A stretch of 64,000 nt of DNA from positions 54,027 through 118,026 of the forward strand of contig SWBL01000139.1 of the NCBI GenBank assembly GCA_024195585.1, written 5' to 3'. Each line of letters starts with the position of its first letter. Position 1 is the first letter of the stretch. Below the pieces are notes generated by a model. The model saw only the letters and a program-made list of their open reading frames with translations. It was not told the origin of the DNA and did not search any database. The translations under genes and the position numbers were made by a program. Shown here piece after piece: positions 12,548 to 23,064 of this stretch. Origin of the DNA: Aureobasidium sp. EXF-3400 (taxonomy: Eukaryota > Ascomycota > Dothideomycetes > Dothideales > Saccotheciaceae).

Positions 12548-13495
12548 GGCGAAGTACGAGCAGTCGGGTGATGTCTAAGTTATAGCTTCCAAGGTTGCTC
12601 TCCACTACAGAGAGGGCCTAGCAAGCGCCTCGCAGCTATGATGCTGCGACTGCTATTTATTAAGCTGCCGCGATGATGTCGTCGAGTCCGTCGACCCTAC
12701 TCTGCACAACGTCGAACAACAAGGAGTGAAGCGAACAATCGAATGGGTATGTACAGGTCGAACAAGACACGAAACACAGAACATCCACAGGCAAAAGACT
12801 TTCCCTTCTTGACAATCAATCGGCAGCTGGCACAACCGAATCATCTCCATCCGACGGGCGCCCACCACCACCAGCCCGCAGCCCGCCGCCGCGAGCCAAG
12901 CAACTTCCTTGGACCCCACCTTTAGCCAACGTCAACCGCGTGCTTTACAGGTGCTTAGCTCCGAATCTCCGTCGTTGACAATTTCCGGCCGCGCCAACAG
13001 GAACCAGCCACCAACAAGACTCGTCTAGACATTGAACCTCAGCCGATACATGCTACAATCATTCGTAACTACAAGTTCATGCTTGCAACGCTTGACAGCC
13101 AATACAAAGCTAGCCTCGCCATGCTGTCAGCTCTGCTTGAGGCTGAAGATCTGCACCTCTTGACCGCTTCACCCTCCCTTTTCCTGCTTTTGTCTCCAAA
13201 AATGCCTCGCAACCAAGCACCAATCGTTGGAGGAGCATCGCCAACACTGAAACGACTCCCTAGTACACGCTGAACTGTTCTGCCCTGTCTCACCAGTACG
13301 AGTACGAACTCCGTTGATGAGTTTCAGGATTCCTCCGGGCTAAAAATGTTCCGGCAACTGCTTCGGTTGATATTGTAGCAGAAATCTCCTGACTAGCCAG
13401 GTGCACACCGGCTGATTTCAAGCACCCGAAGTTTGACCCTCTGATTTCTTGTCCTTGACTACCTGATATATACATGAACACCTATCCCCTGTCCA
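12548..13495. other. Intergenic region, no gene seen
   Basis: It contains the upstream region of the phosphatase-like gene and sequence beyond the 3' end of the aldolase gene. Several 60-90 codon frames occur on both strands without start context, conservation cues or codon bias. No repeat or RNA gene was recognised. Confidence 0.5.
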
Positions 13496-14471
13496 TCACT
13501 GGAGGTAGTCACCTCCTGTCTCCTTGTGAATCACATCAAACAATGGCTTGGCACTGAAGTATCCTGCGATCGGCGACCCAATCGCCTTGTAAGTGTACAC
13601 TGCATCCTCTTCGTCAATCTTCTGGGTCTCGCCTCCACGACCTCCTGCTGCTGCATCTGCTAGCAGTTGCGTCTGACAGCACTTGTCAAGAGACACGAAC
13701 CAGAAGACAGTCTCTTCCACCGTCTTGCCAACAGTCAAAAGGCCATGGTTTTGCAGCAGTGCTGCCTTCTTGTCGCCGAGACATTTGGCAATATTCTTTC
13801 CTTCTTCCTCGGCAAGAACAATGCCGTTGAAGGACTCGTAGAGGACATGGTCGTTGTGGAACGAACAGGCATCCTGTGTGATGGTGTCTAGCTTCCTGCC
13901 TAGTGTGCAGAAGGCTCTGCCATAGATGCTGTGGCTGTGTGCTGCAGCGTTAACATCAGGTCTCGCTTTGTGAATGGCGCTGTGGATCATGAATGCTGCT
14001 GTGTTGAGCAGTCTGGTCTCGCCACCGCCGATGATTTCGCCTTCTTCGTTGACATGGATCAAGTCAGACTTGTTGATCAACGAAAACGCAACTCTTTGGA
14101 TCAAACATCAGCAAGATATCTACACAAGAACAATTCAATCTTCACTTACCCAAATGGATTAACCCAGAAAGTCTCTGGGTCTACAGGATCACGAAGAGTG
14201 ATGTGACCAGCAACTCCCTCATCGTAACCATACTTTCCAAAGATTCGGAACGCGGCGGCAAGACGACCCTTGAGGTATTCACGCTCCTCGTACTTGTCGG
14301 CAAACTTTGGTGGCCTATGTTCGTTGTCAGACGACATTGCAATCTCTATGGACATGTGAGGGAAGGCTCTTACTTAGGGATCTTGCCCACCTGAATTGCT
14401 GCAGAGGGTTCATTGAGTCCAGGCTCGTTAGGAGCTAGTCCAGCCTTGTCTGAATCTGCGTGTGGTGCCAT
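13496..14471 (-). CDS. Class II aldolase/adducin-domain protein (Mug14-like)
   Basis: Three exons, 14471-14374, 14314-14150 and 14093-13496, give 286 residues covering a complete class II aldolase/adducin head domain. The Zn-binding histidines expected for the family are present: His140 and His142 (AAAHSHSIYG) and His204 (LQNHGLL). VAGHITLRDP around His70 and WVNPFG before it are typical of the fungal members, which include S. pombe Mug14. Family enzymes cleave or epimerise sugar phosphates (fuculose- or ribulose-phosphate aldolases and epimerases); the true substrate of the fungal group is unclear to me. It is divergent from a truncated ribokinase, with a Zn2Cys6 regulator and an UlaG-like hydrolase next door, which suggests carbohydrate catabolism (inference). 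Confidence 0.9.
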
Positions 14472-14939
14472 TTTTCTTTTGTGGTCTCTGTAAGTCACGT
14501 AGATGTGGAAGTTGTCAAGCAAGAGGGAGGCGAGAGAGTAAGCGGCTTCTTTTGTATCTCTGGAGTCTTGCCGACCTAAGCTGAGTTCGAGGTAGGTTGA
14601 GTTCGGCTGTCGGCTCTATCGGTTTCGCGTTGCTTGCCCATTTGCCCATGACAAGGCGGGGTAAACGTAGCTACGTCTTGCAGATCATCAATACCACCAA
14701 CCATCTGTAATCAACGATAGCAGTGCTTGTGCTGCTGATTGCCTGTAAGCCAATCGAGCTCTTAGGACCGCGTCTGTGACTGCCGTTTACTCTCACCATC
14801 TGAACGAATTGCATTCATCTCATCTAAGCTTACATTGAGTCTACGTTGTTTGGTGCCAAGGCATCTATGAGTGAAACAACATGTTAACTTCGGTCACAAA
14901 GACCCACATGCATTGGACCATGTGTATTTAGAGGGATTC
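14472..14939. other. Intergenic region upstream of aldolase and ribokinase remnant
   Basis: I searched this stretch for the missing N-terminal third of the ribokinase (a GGKGANQA-type sugar-binding loop) in all plus-strand frames and found nothing. It contains only the presumed aldolase promoter. The frame of the ribokinase is closed by a TGA just before 14871. Confidence 0.5.
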
Positions 14940-15584
14940 ATGAGGGGAGTTCTGCGCACTGGCCAGAGCCGCATCATCTTCACTCCTGGTGCCAACGCCT
15001 CTATGCGACCTGAAAGTGTCTCCAATCTTGCCAATCTGAGACCCTCCTTGTTGGTCATGCAGTTGGAGATACCTCTTGAAACTGTCTTGCAGGCACTGGC
15101 AGCAGCCAAACCCATAGGAATGCCAGTTCTCTTGAATCCAGCTCCGGCTTCTCAACTTCCAGAGGAAGCATACAATGGATTGTCACACCTGATCTTGAAC
15201 GAGACCGAAGTGGCTCTGCTTGCGCAAGTCGAGGAGACTGAGCTTGACGATCTCGAAATGGTAGAGAAAACCGCTTCAAAGCTTTTGGCAAAGGGCGTTC
15301 AGAATCTCGTCATAACGCTTAGTGCGAGAGGCGCTTACTATATGAGCAAGAATGGACAAAAAGGTTTTGTGCCGGCACTAAAAGTTGATGTAGTGGATAC
15401 AACCGCCGCTGGAGACACATTCATTGGCACGTATTCAGTGCTTGTTGTCGAGGCCTCTTCTAGCAATTTGGAGTTTGACATCTGTGCCGCTGTTACCAAA
15501 AGCACATTTGCTTCTGCCAAGACAGTCTCTAGGAGGTGGGCACAGGTTTCGATACCGTGGAAGGATGAACTGATCCTGGAATAG
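14940..15584 (+). pseudogene. Ribokinase (PfkB family), 5'-truncated
   Basis: From its first ATG the frame encodes about 215 residues that match the C-terminal two thirds of ribokinase: PGANASM, VMQLEIPLE, NPAPASQLPEE, LNETEVALL, VITLSARGA, the anion-hole/catalytic block DTTAAGDTF (Asp is the base), and a final SIPWKDE. The N-terminal part, about 110 residues holding the substrate-binding GGKGANQ loop, is absent, and an in-frame TGA lies directly upstream. The usual GAQ in the C-terminal helix reads WAQ, another sign of decay. No frameshift or stop interrupts the remaining frame. It could be a young pseudogene left by a deletion, or a transcribed remnant. A shortened but functional protein is unlikely because the sugar site is missing. 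Confidence 0.7.
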
Positions 15585-15705
15585 CCTCAAGTGAGAGTCT
15601 GAGTGTTTCCGTTTGGGTCTTGTATAGTAGCGCTTGTGTGCCGGTCCTAGGGGTGGCGGCAACGCTCATGAACAGCAAAGAGTCGCCTCGCAAGGCTATC
15701 ATTTT

Positions 15706-17520
15706 TCAGAACGTGTGCGACAGGTTTGGTGGCCTATCTTCTTGGATCGACTGCCAGCGTGCACGAAGGTTAGCGATATCCTTCTCGATGGGAATATGTG
15801 TTGTTCTGGAGATGTCATGAAAGCATGGTAAAAGTGCTTCCTGCTGAGAGGGGTGTGACATCTCCTTGGCAATGAAAAGCAGTGCAGCAATGACTATCAG
15901 ATCCCACTGCTCGTTGAAATGGTTACCGACTGACATGCGTGCAATCTTCTGTATGTGCCAACCTGGTGATCTTAGATGCTGAAAAGTCGACGGTGCGTTT
16001 GTGAGACGAGGTCTTTGTGACAGTAAAATCACTGCTGACATGTGCATGACAAGATTTGCTTGCAGAGCAGTGGCGCTCGTGAACACATCAGTGGGGAAGG
16101 GTTGCTCGTGGCAGATTCGTTCGTCTGAGCTTTCGAGTACAGGCTTCATCTTGCGAGATCGGTCCTGAAACCATGACATACATCTACTCCAGAGTTCGAA
16201 CCACCGGTCCCATCTAGAAACATGGGAACCGACAGGCTGTAGACACGATTCATGGAAACCAGATAGCATAGGAATTAGCTCGAAATGAATCAGTTGCAGA
16301 GAGAGTGCAAGGCACCACAGACAGCAGTCGTAAGAAGTGAGAGGATTGTCAACAGCGCTGATCATTGAATCTTCCGGAGGGACTACAAGATTGGCCGAAG
16401 GAGGCTTATTCGTCACGATGTAGGCTGCAACATCTTGAGTGCCATGCACCTCCGTATACTTCATATATCTTGGCGCTTGGATGACTTACCGATTTTCAGC
16501 TGCAATCGTAAGAGAGACTTCAGAGGCTCCGGTGTGAGCTTGAATTCTGCTGCTGACAGAACAGACTCGGCTCGACGCGCTTCACGGGCAGAGGCGATGA
16601 TGGTCCATTCCGAGGGTGGTGTACAGAACACGCTGCCGATTGAGAGCAGCGCAAAGCCTACGTCCGCGATAAAAGCATCCTCACGCGCCAGCTGCTCCAG
16701 TAGCCTCGAGGGCACAATCAAGCCAGCAGACGTGGTACTTCCCATATGAAGACCCTCATCTCTCGTTTGTACGCAGGTAGAGATGCAATCGGAAACAACC
16801 TTGCTGTCGCGCGCTAGAGTCATGATTGCTGGCCCGAACATTGACTTGTTGGATTCGATCCATGGTACCAATCGATACCTGAATCTTAGCAAGGCCGATT
16901 ATCTTTTCATCGAACGCTGCTGCCACGAGCGCTCGTGGATTGCCTGCCGAGGTGTGACCTCTACATAGTTCATGTCATCCGCAAGATCATTTGACGTCCA
17001 AGCTATAGTTGTAGCGCTGTCAGTGACACTTTCTCTAGCAGTGATCACTGCCACGCCAGGAGAGACAATAGACTGAGGGGTTGAGTACTCGCGAACATGG
17101 TTGTTCGATGAATCAGCACCGCCGGTCTGATGGTAGCTAATGCTATCGCTTGGTAATTGAGGTGTTGTCACTGATGGTGATGCCGCTGTAGTAGTAGCAT
17201 GAGGGTCATCGCCGACGTCCACTTGCGACGCGTCACGATCTGTGACGGATCTCTGCGGCCCATCAGATACGAACCTCCAGTCGCCGTAACTGCATGTCAC
17301 GCTTCTCACAGAGCAACTCTGACAAACTGGCTTCCGCTCATCGCCTGATCTCGCTCTTAGTAACTGTGGTGTCAAGGGCAACGAGTATGATGCGGTCTAA
17401 CTGATGTTGCGTTGTGAATGGATTGAGAGCGGTCTTACATTTCCTCCGCCGCTTGCGACAAGTCAAGCATCCCGTACGAGATCTTCGTTTGTTGTCCGGT
17501 ATGTGCCGCACTGAAGGCAT
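15706..17520 (-). CDS. Zn2Cys6 fungal transcription factor
   Basis: Four exons, 17520-17439, 17344-16927, 16878-16490 and 16433-15706, make a 538-residue protein. The zinc cluster spans the first splice: Cys18, 21, 28, 35, 38 and 45 in the pattern C-x2-C-x6-C-x6-C-x2-C-x6-C, with basic RKRRRK between the second and third Cys. The rest resembles the Fungal_trans_2 (DUF3468) type of regulator: a Ser/Thr-rich linker, then helical segments including LVPWIESNKSMFGPAIM and a C-terminal RARWQSI. The exon 2/3 donor (GTGGCA) is weak and is the least certain join; the other junctions have good consensus. Starting at the ATG at 17520 puts the cluster near the N-terminus as usual; the frame stays open upstream. 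It is divergent from the metallo-beta-lactamase-fold gene and near the aldolase, so it may regulate them (inference). Confidence 0.85.
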
Positions 17521-17895
17521 GACCTCTAAGACAAGAAGGTAGACGCCATGGATGTGAAGTTTTAGATCGCAAAGCAGAAGACAAATTTTGCTGCAGTTCA
17601 CCCCACGCACTGCCGCGAAGTCAACGCAAGATTTTGGTGACCAGATGCTAGTACCTCTACACTGATGGCACCTTCCTTGTTGCTTGTCTACAGCGGCATC
17701 CATGCTAGAGAAAAGTAGAAATGGAGATAACATGACGGTCTTCTTCGCTCCCGCCGATTGATTGACAGCACCCCGCAATGCCCGCACACGCATGACAGCA
17801 GTGACGTGATGAAGTCGACATTACGAATACCAGTCAGGTGAAGAAGGAGCAAACTCCTGCCCCAATCTTTCCTTCTGTGATATTCGTTCGCACCC
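17521..17895. promoter_or_regulatory. Divergent intergenic region between Zn2Cys6 gene and UlaG-like gene
   Basis: The two start codons face away from each other over about 375 bp, so both promoters should lie here. I did not find a clear CGG..CCG palindrome of the kind Zn2Cys6 proteins bind. The region is inferred from gene orientation only. Confidence 0.4.
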
Positions 17896-19185
17896 ATGTC
17901 TTTCGATACCAACACGAGATTCTCATCACAAGCAACAGACAACACAAAAGCGACTTCAAGAATGACGAAGAATCTAGTACTCGACCCGTCTCATGCCGAG
18001 GCACCAACTCGCGATCACCAGAACTACCCCAGCAGTTTGCCAGAGGCAAAGGAGACCAAAGTCCACCCTACAAATGCCGGAGGAGAGAATGCCAGTCTGT
18101 ATTTTGTTGGTACTGCAACGACGATATTGTAAGTTTTAAAAATGGAGTTGAGCTGGTTTTATGAAGATGGTATCTGACCATATCAGGGAGTGGGAAGGAG
18201 TCCGTATCATGACTGATCCCAATTTCTTGCATGCTGGGGACCACGTACATCTCGGACCTGGCGTGACAGGCACAAGACAGACAAACCCTGCACTTGATCT
18301 GCACGAGCTTCCTCGCATCGATGCAGTTTTGTTGTCTCACTACCATGCGGACCACTTTGACCAAAAGGTGGAAGCCTCGCTTCGCCGGTCATTGCCTATC
18401 ATCACTACACCTCATGCCAAAGATCATCTAACCTCTAAGGGTGATGAAGAGTCATTCAGCCGGGTTTACGATCTTGACTTCTTCCAAAGCATGTATGTCG
18501 ATATTCGCAAGTCTGGAACTACACATGAAGCTACAAACAAGAAGGTGCCCGCTGTCAAGGTCACGGGTATGCCAGGTAAACATGTGCCTCAGGGTATGCT
18601 GAGCAAAGCCAACGATATTCTCGGTGCTGTGCCTCCCACCAATGGCTGGATGTTGGAGCTGGGTTACAAAGAGGGTGATGGCAGCTCTACCGACAGCTTC
18701 AAAAATGGATACAGGTATGTCTGACCATCAAGTGTTGAGACAAATGGTTTCGATGATGGCTGACTGTGAGCTGTTAGAATCTACATCTCTGGCGACACTC
18801 TGCTGGTCGACGAGCTCAAAGAGATCCCAGAACGCTACAAGGGTCAGAACATCGATCTCATGTTGATCCACTTGGGCGGCACCACAATCCCATCGCCAAA
18901 ACTTCCAATGTTGATGGTGACCATGGACGCAAAGCAGGGCATCGAGCTTGTTAGAATGATAAACCCTGACCTGACCATTCCTATCCACTATGAGTAAGTT
19001 GCCCTGTTCTTCTCTGTTGTACGCAAACAAATCGCTAATCATGATTCAACAATAGCGATTACGATGTTTTCTTGAGCCCCCTGGATGACTTCAAGAAGGA
19101 GATGGAAAAGGCAGGATTGACTGACAAGGTTGTGTATCTGGATCGCAAGGACCAGTACAAGTTTGCGGTTCAACATGGACAGTGA
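17896..19185 (+). CDS. Metallo-beta-lactamase-fold hydrolase (UlaG / NAPE-PLD-like)
   Basis: Exons 17896-18128, 18187-18714, 18778-18993 and 19056-19185 give 368 residues. The metal-binding signature SHYHADHFD places His129, His131, Asp133 and His134; a later YISGDT block and IPIHYDDYD near the C-terminus supply the remaining ligands typical of Lactamase_B_3 proteins. Bacterial relatives include L-ascorbate-6-phosphate lactonase UlaG, and NAPE-PLD is a more distant relative. The fungal substrate is not known to me. An in-frame ATG at 17962 has a better context (A at -3) and would give a 346-residue protein; the longer form is listed but the shorter one is equally likely. It is transcribed divergently from the Zn2Cys6 regulator. 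Confidence 0.88.
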
Positions 19186-19907
19186 AGGTAGAAAAAAAAA
19201 AACAGACACAAATGTCCTTTGATGCTTGGGGCAGGATTGATACTGACAATTTGGACCCTTGTCTGGTAGCTTCATTGATATAGCAGATAATCACCTAAGA
19301 ATGATAAATAATATCTTATTCATAACATCCGTTCATGCTGACAAAGACAGGAAAGATCGTGACCAGACAAGAAAGAAGACACAGATTGAATCGGGATATT
19401 GGCATCACCGCCCATAAAATCTTGTCGATTTGGGTAAGAAAGGGAATGACAGAAGAGAAGGAAACAGACTGTAGAATGGGAATGAGTGCATACTTATCCG
19501 CTGACATTGCCTATGAGCCACAAGCAAACCAGGCCTACGACCAAGAACCACCGGAATATATGCACACCACTGTCGCGACTGGAACAATCCATGGCGGTGC
19601 AGATTTGGAGCTCCCTGAAACCTCTGACGCCTATTTCTTTCTCTTGTCTCATGCTCGTCAATGGATTACACGACCACTTTTGATTGTCTCATGCTCCTTT
19701 TGCTTGCATTGGTTCACAGCTCTTGCACTTTTGTTCACTTCATCAGATGGTATGCTCGCTTCTTGCTCGTTGCTATCGGGCGCATTGGTCGTAAACTCTG
19801 ATGGAATTGTTGGGCAGATGAATTCGTTTTTATTCGTTTGGTTGTAGGCGCACGAGCGGAAAGTGTGGTCTTTTGTTATTTATCGACACATTCTGATTGA
19901 CTTTCGT
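19186..19907. other. Convergent intergenic region
   Basis: This is the 3' side of two converging genes. It starts with a run of 11 A (19192-19202). A 170-codon plus-strand frame (19335-19847) is open but has no family features and starts far from any promoter-like sequence, so I do not call it. Confidence 0.45.
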
Positions 19908-20314
19908 TTACTTGGCGACGCGCTTGCCCTTCTGGTTCTTCTTGGGGACGTCGGAGATGGTAAGGCCTTTGAAGATGTATTAGCCGACTGTTGCTTTTCT
20001 CGCTCGCCGAGTTTTGGGGGAGGCGGGTTTTGTGCGCATACTTGGGGGAAGAGACTGCTTCAGCTTCTCGGCCTTGTCCTGGTCCTTGAGGACGAGGGTG
20101 TAGAGGTAGCGGTTGCAGCGGACCTTGAACTTGATCTGCTGGGCAGAGGTCTTCTTGACGCGGGCAGCTGTTTGTTGCGCAATTCAAAATCAGTCTTCTG
20201 GTTCCTCTTGTTGTCTCAATCTCGGGGGTTTGGGGGCGAAAACTACGCACAGGAAGCGTCCTTGCGGCGGCAGATCTCAATGAACTGCTTGATGTCGAGA
20301 ACTTGGGAAGGCAT
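19908..20314 (-). CDS. RPL38: 60S ribosomal protein eL38
   Basis: Three exons, 20314-20251, 20167-20042 and 19966-19908, join in frame to give 82 residues, the usual size of eL38 (70-82). It starts [20 protein letters not shown], continues with [19 protein letters not shown] and [16 protein letters not shown], and ends [14 protein letters not shown]. The protein is a small basic component of the large ribosomal subunit. The open frame visible without splicing (about 134 codons) is in the wrong frame. The gene is divergent from a small membrane protein gene. Confidence 0.95.
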
Positions 20315-20637
20315 GTTGGCGGTGTGGTTTGAGACGTGTGTTATTGCGTTACTGGCAGCGAGAGGTCTGGTCGGCGGGAGCTGCTGTGCTGGTTTCTGTG
20401 GGACAGGCTAAGCGAGCTTGCTGATGCCAAGATTTCTGGCCTGTGGTTGCTGCTGTTGTGAGGAAGGGAGAAGGTAGCGCTTTGACCCCTCCCTCTCTTG
20501 ACCACCATTTAGAAGAGGACAACGTAGAGTATTGAGATCAGGCAGACATAATACTATCCAACCTACATATCTGACTTGACGGTATCAAACCGACCTCTCG
20601 GAAGCAAGATCAACAAATCTTCTTGACTAAGATCACC
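20315..20637. promoter_or_regulatory. Divergent promoter region of eL38 and small membrane protein gene
   Basis: About 320 bp separate two start codons on opposite strands. The region contains a pyrimidine-rich stretch (CCCTCCCTCTCTTGACC, 20487-20503). No specific factor site is claimed. Confidence 0.4.
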
Positions 20638-21024
20638 ATGCCTACTCAACTCGATAGAGCACTCAACTCCAAGGTCCGATATATTCTTTCTTACATATGA
20701 TGTTGAGACTTTCCTGACATGTATAATTCTACAGAACCTCTTCTTCGGATTCGCAGGTTTGATTGCCGCGTCGGCAGCATGGTCAATCTTTGGCAGCGAC
20801 ATTTTCCCTCAACAGCCTGATCCTACTGGTGGTAAGTGCAATAACATACCACAACCACTTAGAAGAAAGGCCCAGACTTACTGACACTTACGACAGAATC
20901 TGAGAACTGGACAGAGGAAGAAATGAGAAGATGGTTGAACCGCCGTAACCTCATGGCCAGCAGCTCATCAACCAAGGAGGAGCTTTTGGCCAGAGTAAAG
21001 GCCAACATGCGTGCACCTCAGTAG
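20638..21024 (+). CDS. Small single-pass membrane protein, conserved type, function unknown
   Basis: Exons 20638-20673, 20735-20831 and 20897-21024 give 86 residues. The start MPTQLDRALNSKNLFFGFAG leads into a hydrophobic segment of about 20 residues (to WSIFG). The C-terminal half (ENWTEEEMRRWLNRRNL and TKEELLARVKANM) looks like a two-helix motif similar to HeH/SAP-type folds. I do not recognise a characterised homologue. The first donor is GTCCGA, a GT but a poor consensus; the other junctions are good, and all three exons hold frame. Possible location: inner membrane or ER, not determinable. Confidence 0.75.
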
Positions 21025-21151
21025 ATTTCTTCAAAGGCAAAGCAAGAAAGGGGTGTGATGAAACAAATACGTCGGTCATGACTCTACGAAACTATGATAC
21101 AACTATCTTACAAAACCAACTGCTTTAGAATTCTGTTGTGAATAATGTCCG

Positions 21152-22933
21152 CTAAGAATCGCTCATCAGAGGCGCAAAAAGAACACCTGCTTGTCCTTTA
21201 CCCTGTGGTACTCGAGACACGCCATAGTCCTTGTCCGCACCTAGCTGGGCGTCTGCAAAACTTCTTCTGTCATCTGCCACTCCAAGCATATCAAGTAACT
21301 GCTTGGCCTTTGCAGGCATGACTGGCTGAAGCATGATTCCAGCAAGACGCAACATTTCAGTGCTCAAAAAGATGATGTAGTCCATTTGAAGTTCGGCATC
21401 CTCTTTAGATGAGACATTGTCCATCAACTCTCCCTTCTTGAGCCCGGCAGCAATGTCCCACGGAGCTTGTGATTGCAAGAAAGCGTTTGCCGCGTAGATG
21501 TTATCCATCAGACCCTTGAGAGCAAGGTTTGGTCGGAGAGCTTCCATGCGACTGTCCACGGCTTGTGGAAACTCCACAAGCAGCTGTTCAAATTCGGCGA
21601 TCGCGACTTCGCGAGCATGCCCTTGGCCAAACGGCGAAGCAGATTTGTAGTCACCAGAAAATCTTTCAATAGCACGTTTAACGTCCCAGCCCTTTCCGCG
21701 CGTGATTCTGGCAGTCAAGTTTCCAAGACCTCCTTGAAGACCCTTCTTGTAACGTTCAATGATGTGGATATTGTCGTAGTCTGCATCATTATCGATGCCG
21801 CCGTCGTGAATCATGTAGTAGCGCATGGTATCGGTACCGAAACGATCAAGGGCGAAGAAGGGATTCACAACATTGCCAGTACTCTTGGCCATTTTTTGCT
21901 TACCGAGTGTCCAGTGAGCGTGTGTTAGGAACCGCTTTGGCAAAGGAAGGTCAAGGGCCATGAGGAAGGCGGGCCAGTAGATGCAATGGAAGCGGAGAAT
22001 GTCCTTGCCAATGATCTGCACATCAGCGGGCCAGCCGCCAGTGTGTTCCGATCCTGGAGCCCAGGGGTATCCAGCCGCTGTCGCGTAGTTGATCAGAGCG
22101 TCTAACCATACATAGATGGTTTGCGTAGGATCAGTAGGCACACGAATGCCCCATGTCAGTCTTGAGGACGGACGTGAAATAGACAGGTCTTCAAGACCGG
22201 CGGTCACAGCAGACACAATCTCCTTCATCTTGGCCTGAGGAGTGATCCACTCAGGGTTCTCGGCATAGTATGCTAGAAGTTTGTCACGGAAAGCAGAGAG
22301 TCGGAAATGGTAGTTGATCTCGGAGGTCCACTCGACTTCCTTCCCAGTCTCAATCGAGGCCATAACCTTTCTTCCGGTAGGAGGATCCAAGACAAGATGG
22401 ACTTGAGATTCGGGATAAAAGGTCTCGTCGCTGACCGAATACCAGCCTTCGTGCTTGGATTGGTAGATGTATCCTCTCTCGTTCAACAAATGCCAGGCGT
22501 ACTCGACGGCTTCTTTGTGAGCCGGATCAGTAGTCCGGATGAAGTGGTCGTTGCTAAGCTCGGCTCTGGCGGCCAGGTTCTTGAAGATGTCGGCACCCTT
22601 ATCGCAGAAGGGTTTCGGATCGCTCCCAGCTTTCGCTGAGGCTTGTTGAATCTTCATTCCATGCTCGTCGGTGCCAGTCAAGAGTACCGCTCTCTTCCCC
22701 TTGAGTACCTGCCATCGTTTCAGGACATCGGCGAGGACCATTGTATATAGATGGCCAGCATGAGGGGCGGCATTGACGTAGAAGATGGGAGTGGTGACAT
22801 AGTAAGGCTTGATTTCATCTGTCGCAGACGTCGTGGCCAGAAAACGAGCGCGTACAAGACGAGGCGCACATATCGAGGATAGCGATTGCGGCCGCCAGGA
22901 GCGTGGGCCGAAAGAGCGTATCAGGGGAGTCAT
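21152..22933 (-). CDS. MSM1: Mitochondrial methionyl-tRNA synthetase
   Basis: Intronless frame of 593 residues. It charges mitochondrial tRNA with methionine. The N-terminal 40 residues are Arg/Ser-rich with no acidic residues until the mature start, as in a mitochondrial presequence. The class I signature HIGH appears as HAGH at 58-61 and KMSKS as KMAKS at about 346-350, followed by STGNVVNPF. LTGTDEHGMKIQQAS is the conserved block after the first motif. The C-terminal anticodon-binding helices are present and there is no appended tRNA-binding domain, which fits the mitochondrial type. It is divergent from the MTR2-like gene with only about 130 bp between start codons. Confidence 0.95.
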   Translation of the reverse strand: MTPLIRSFGPRSWRPQSLSSICAPRLVRARFLATTSATDEIKPYYVTTPIFYVNAAPHAGHLYTMVLADVLKRWQVLKGKRAVLLTGTDEHGMKIQQASAKAGSDPKPFCDKGADIFKNLAARAELSNDHFIRTTDPAHKEAVEYAWHLLNERGYIYQSKHEGWYSVSDETFYPESQVHLVLDPPTGRKVMASIETGKEVEWTSEINYHFRLSAFRDKLLAYYAENPEWITPQAKMKEIVSAVTAGLEDLSISRPSSRLTWGIRVPTDPTQTIYVWLDALINYATAAGYPWAPGSEHTGGWPADVQIIGKDILRFHCIYWPAFLMALDLPLPKRFLTHAHWTLGKQKMAKSTGNVVNPFFALDRFGTDTMRYYMIHDGGIDNDADYDNIHIIERYKKGLQGGLGNLTARITRGKGWDVKRAIERFSGDYKSASPFGQGHAREVAIAEFEQLLVEFPQAVDSRMEALRPNLALKGLMDNIYAANAFLQSQAPWDIAAGLKKGELMDNVSSKEDAELQMDYIIFLSTEMLRLAGIMLQPVMPAKAKQLLDMLGVADDRRSFADAQLGADKDYGVSRVPQGKGQAGVLFAPLMSDS

Positions 22934-23064
22934 TGAGGGAATGCGCCTGAGAACAAAAGGCAGTCATGAACATTTGTCCAAGCTGGTCCAAGCTCCATTC
23001 CTTGCATGTGACAGTCACAATATTTTGATTCCTCACCTTCTGACAGTCATCACCATCACACGCT

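Noticed and set aside
16186..16215. tRNA B-box-like GGTTCGAA on the minus strand
   Set aside because: It falls inside an exon of the Zn2Cys6 gene (RWFELW codons) and no acceptor stem, A box or anticodon arm can be built around it.
17521..17793. N-terminal extension of the first Zn2Cys6 protein (frame open to 17793)
   Set aside because: The extension is Cys/Leu-rich and unlike the family, whose zinc cluster normally lies near the N-terminus; the ATG at 17520 is preferred.
19335..19847. 170-codon plus-strand ORF between convergent genes
   Set aside because: No recognisable family, no intron or start support, and it lies in the 3' spacer of two convergent genes.
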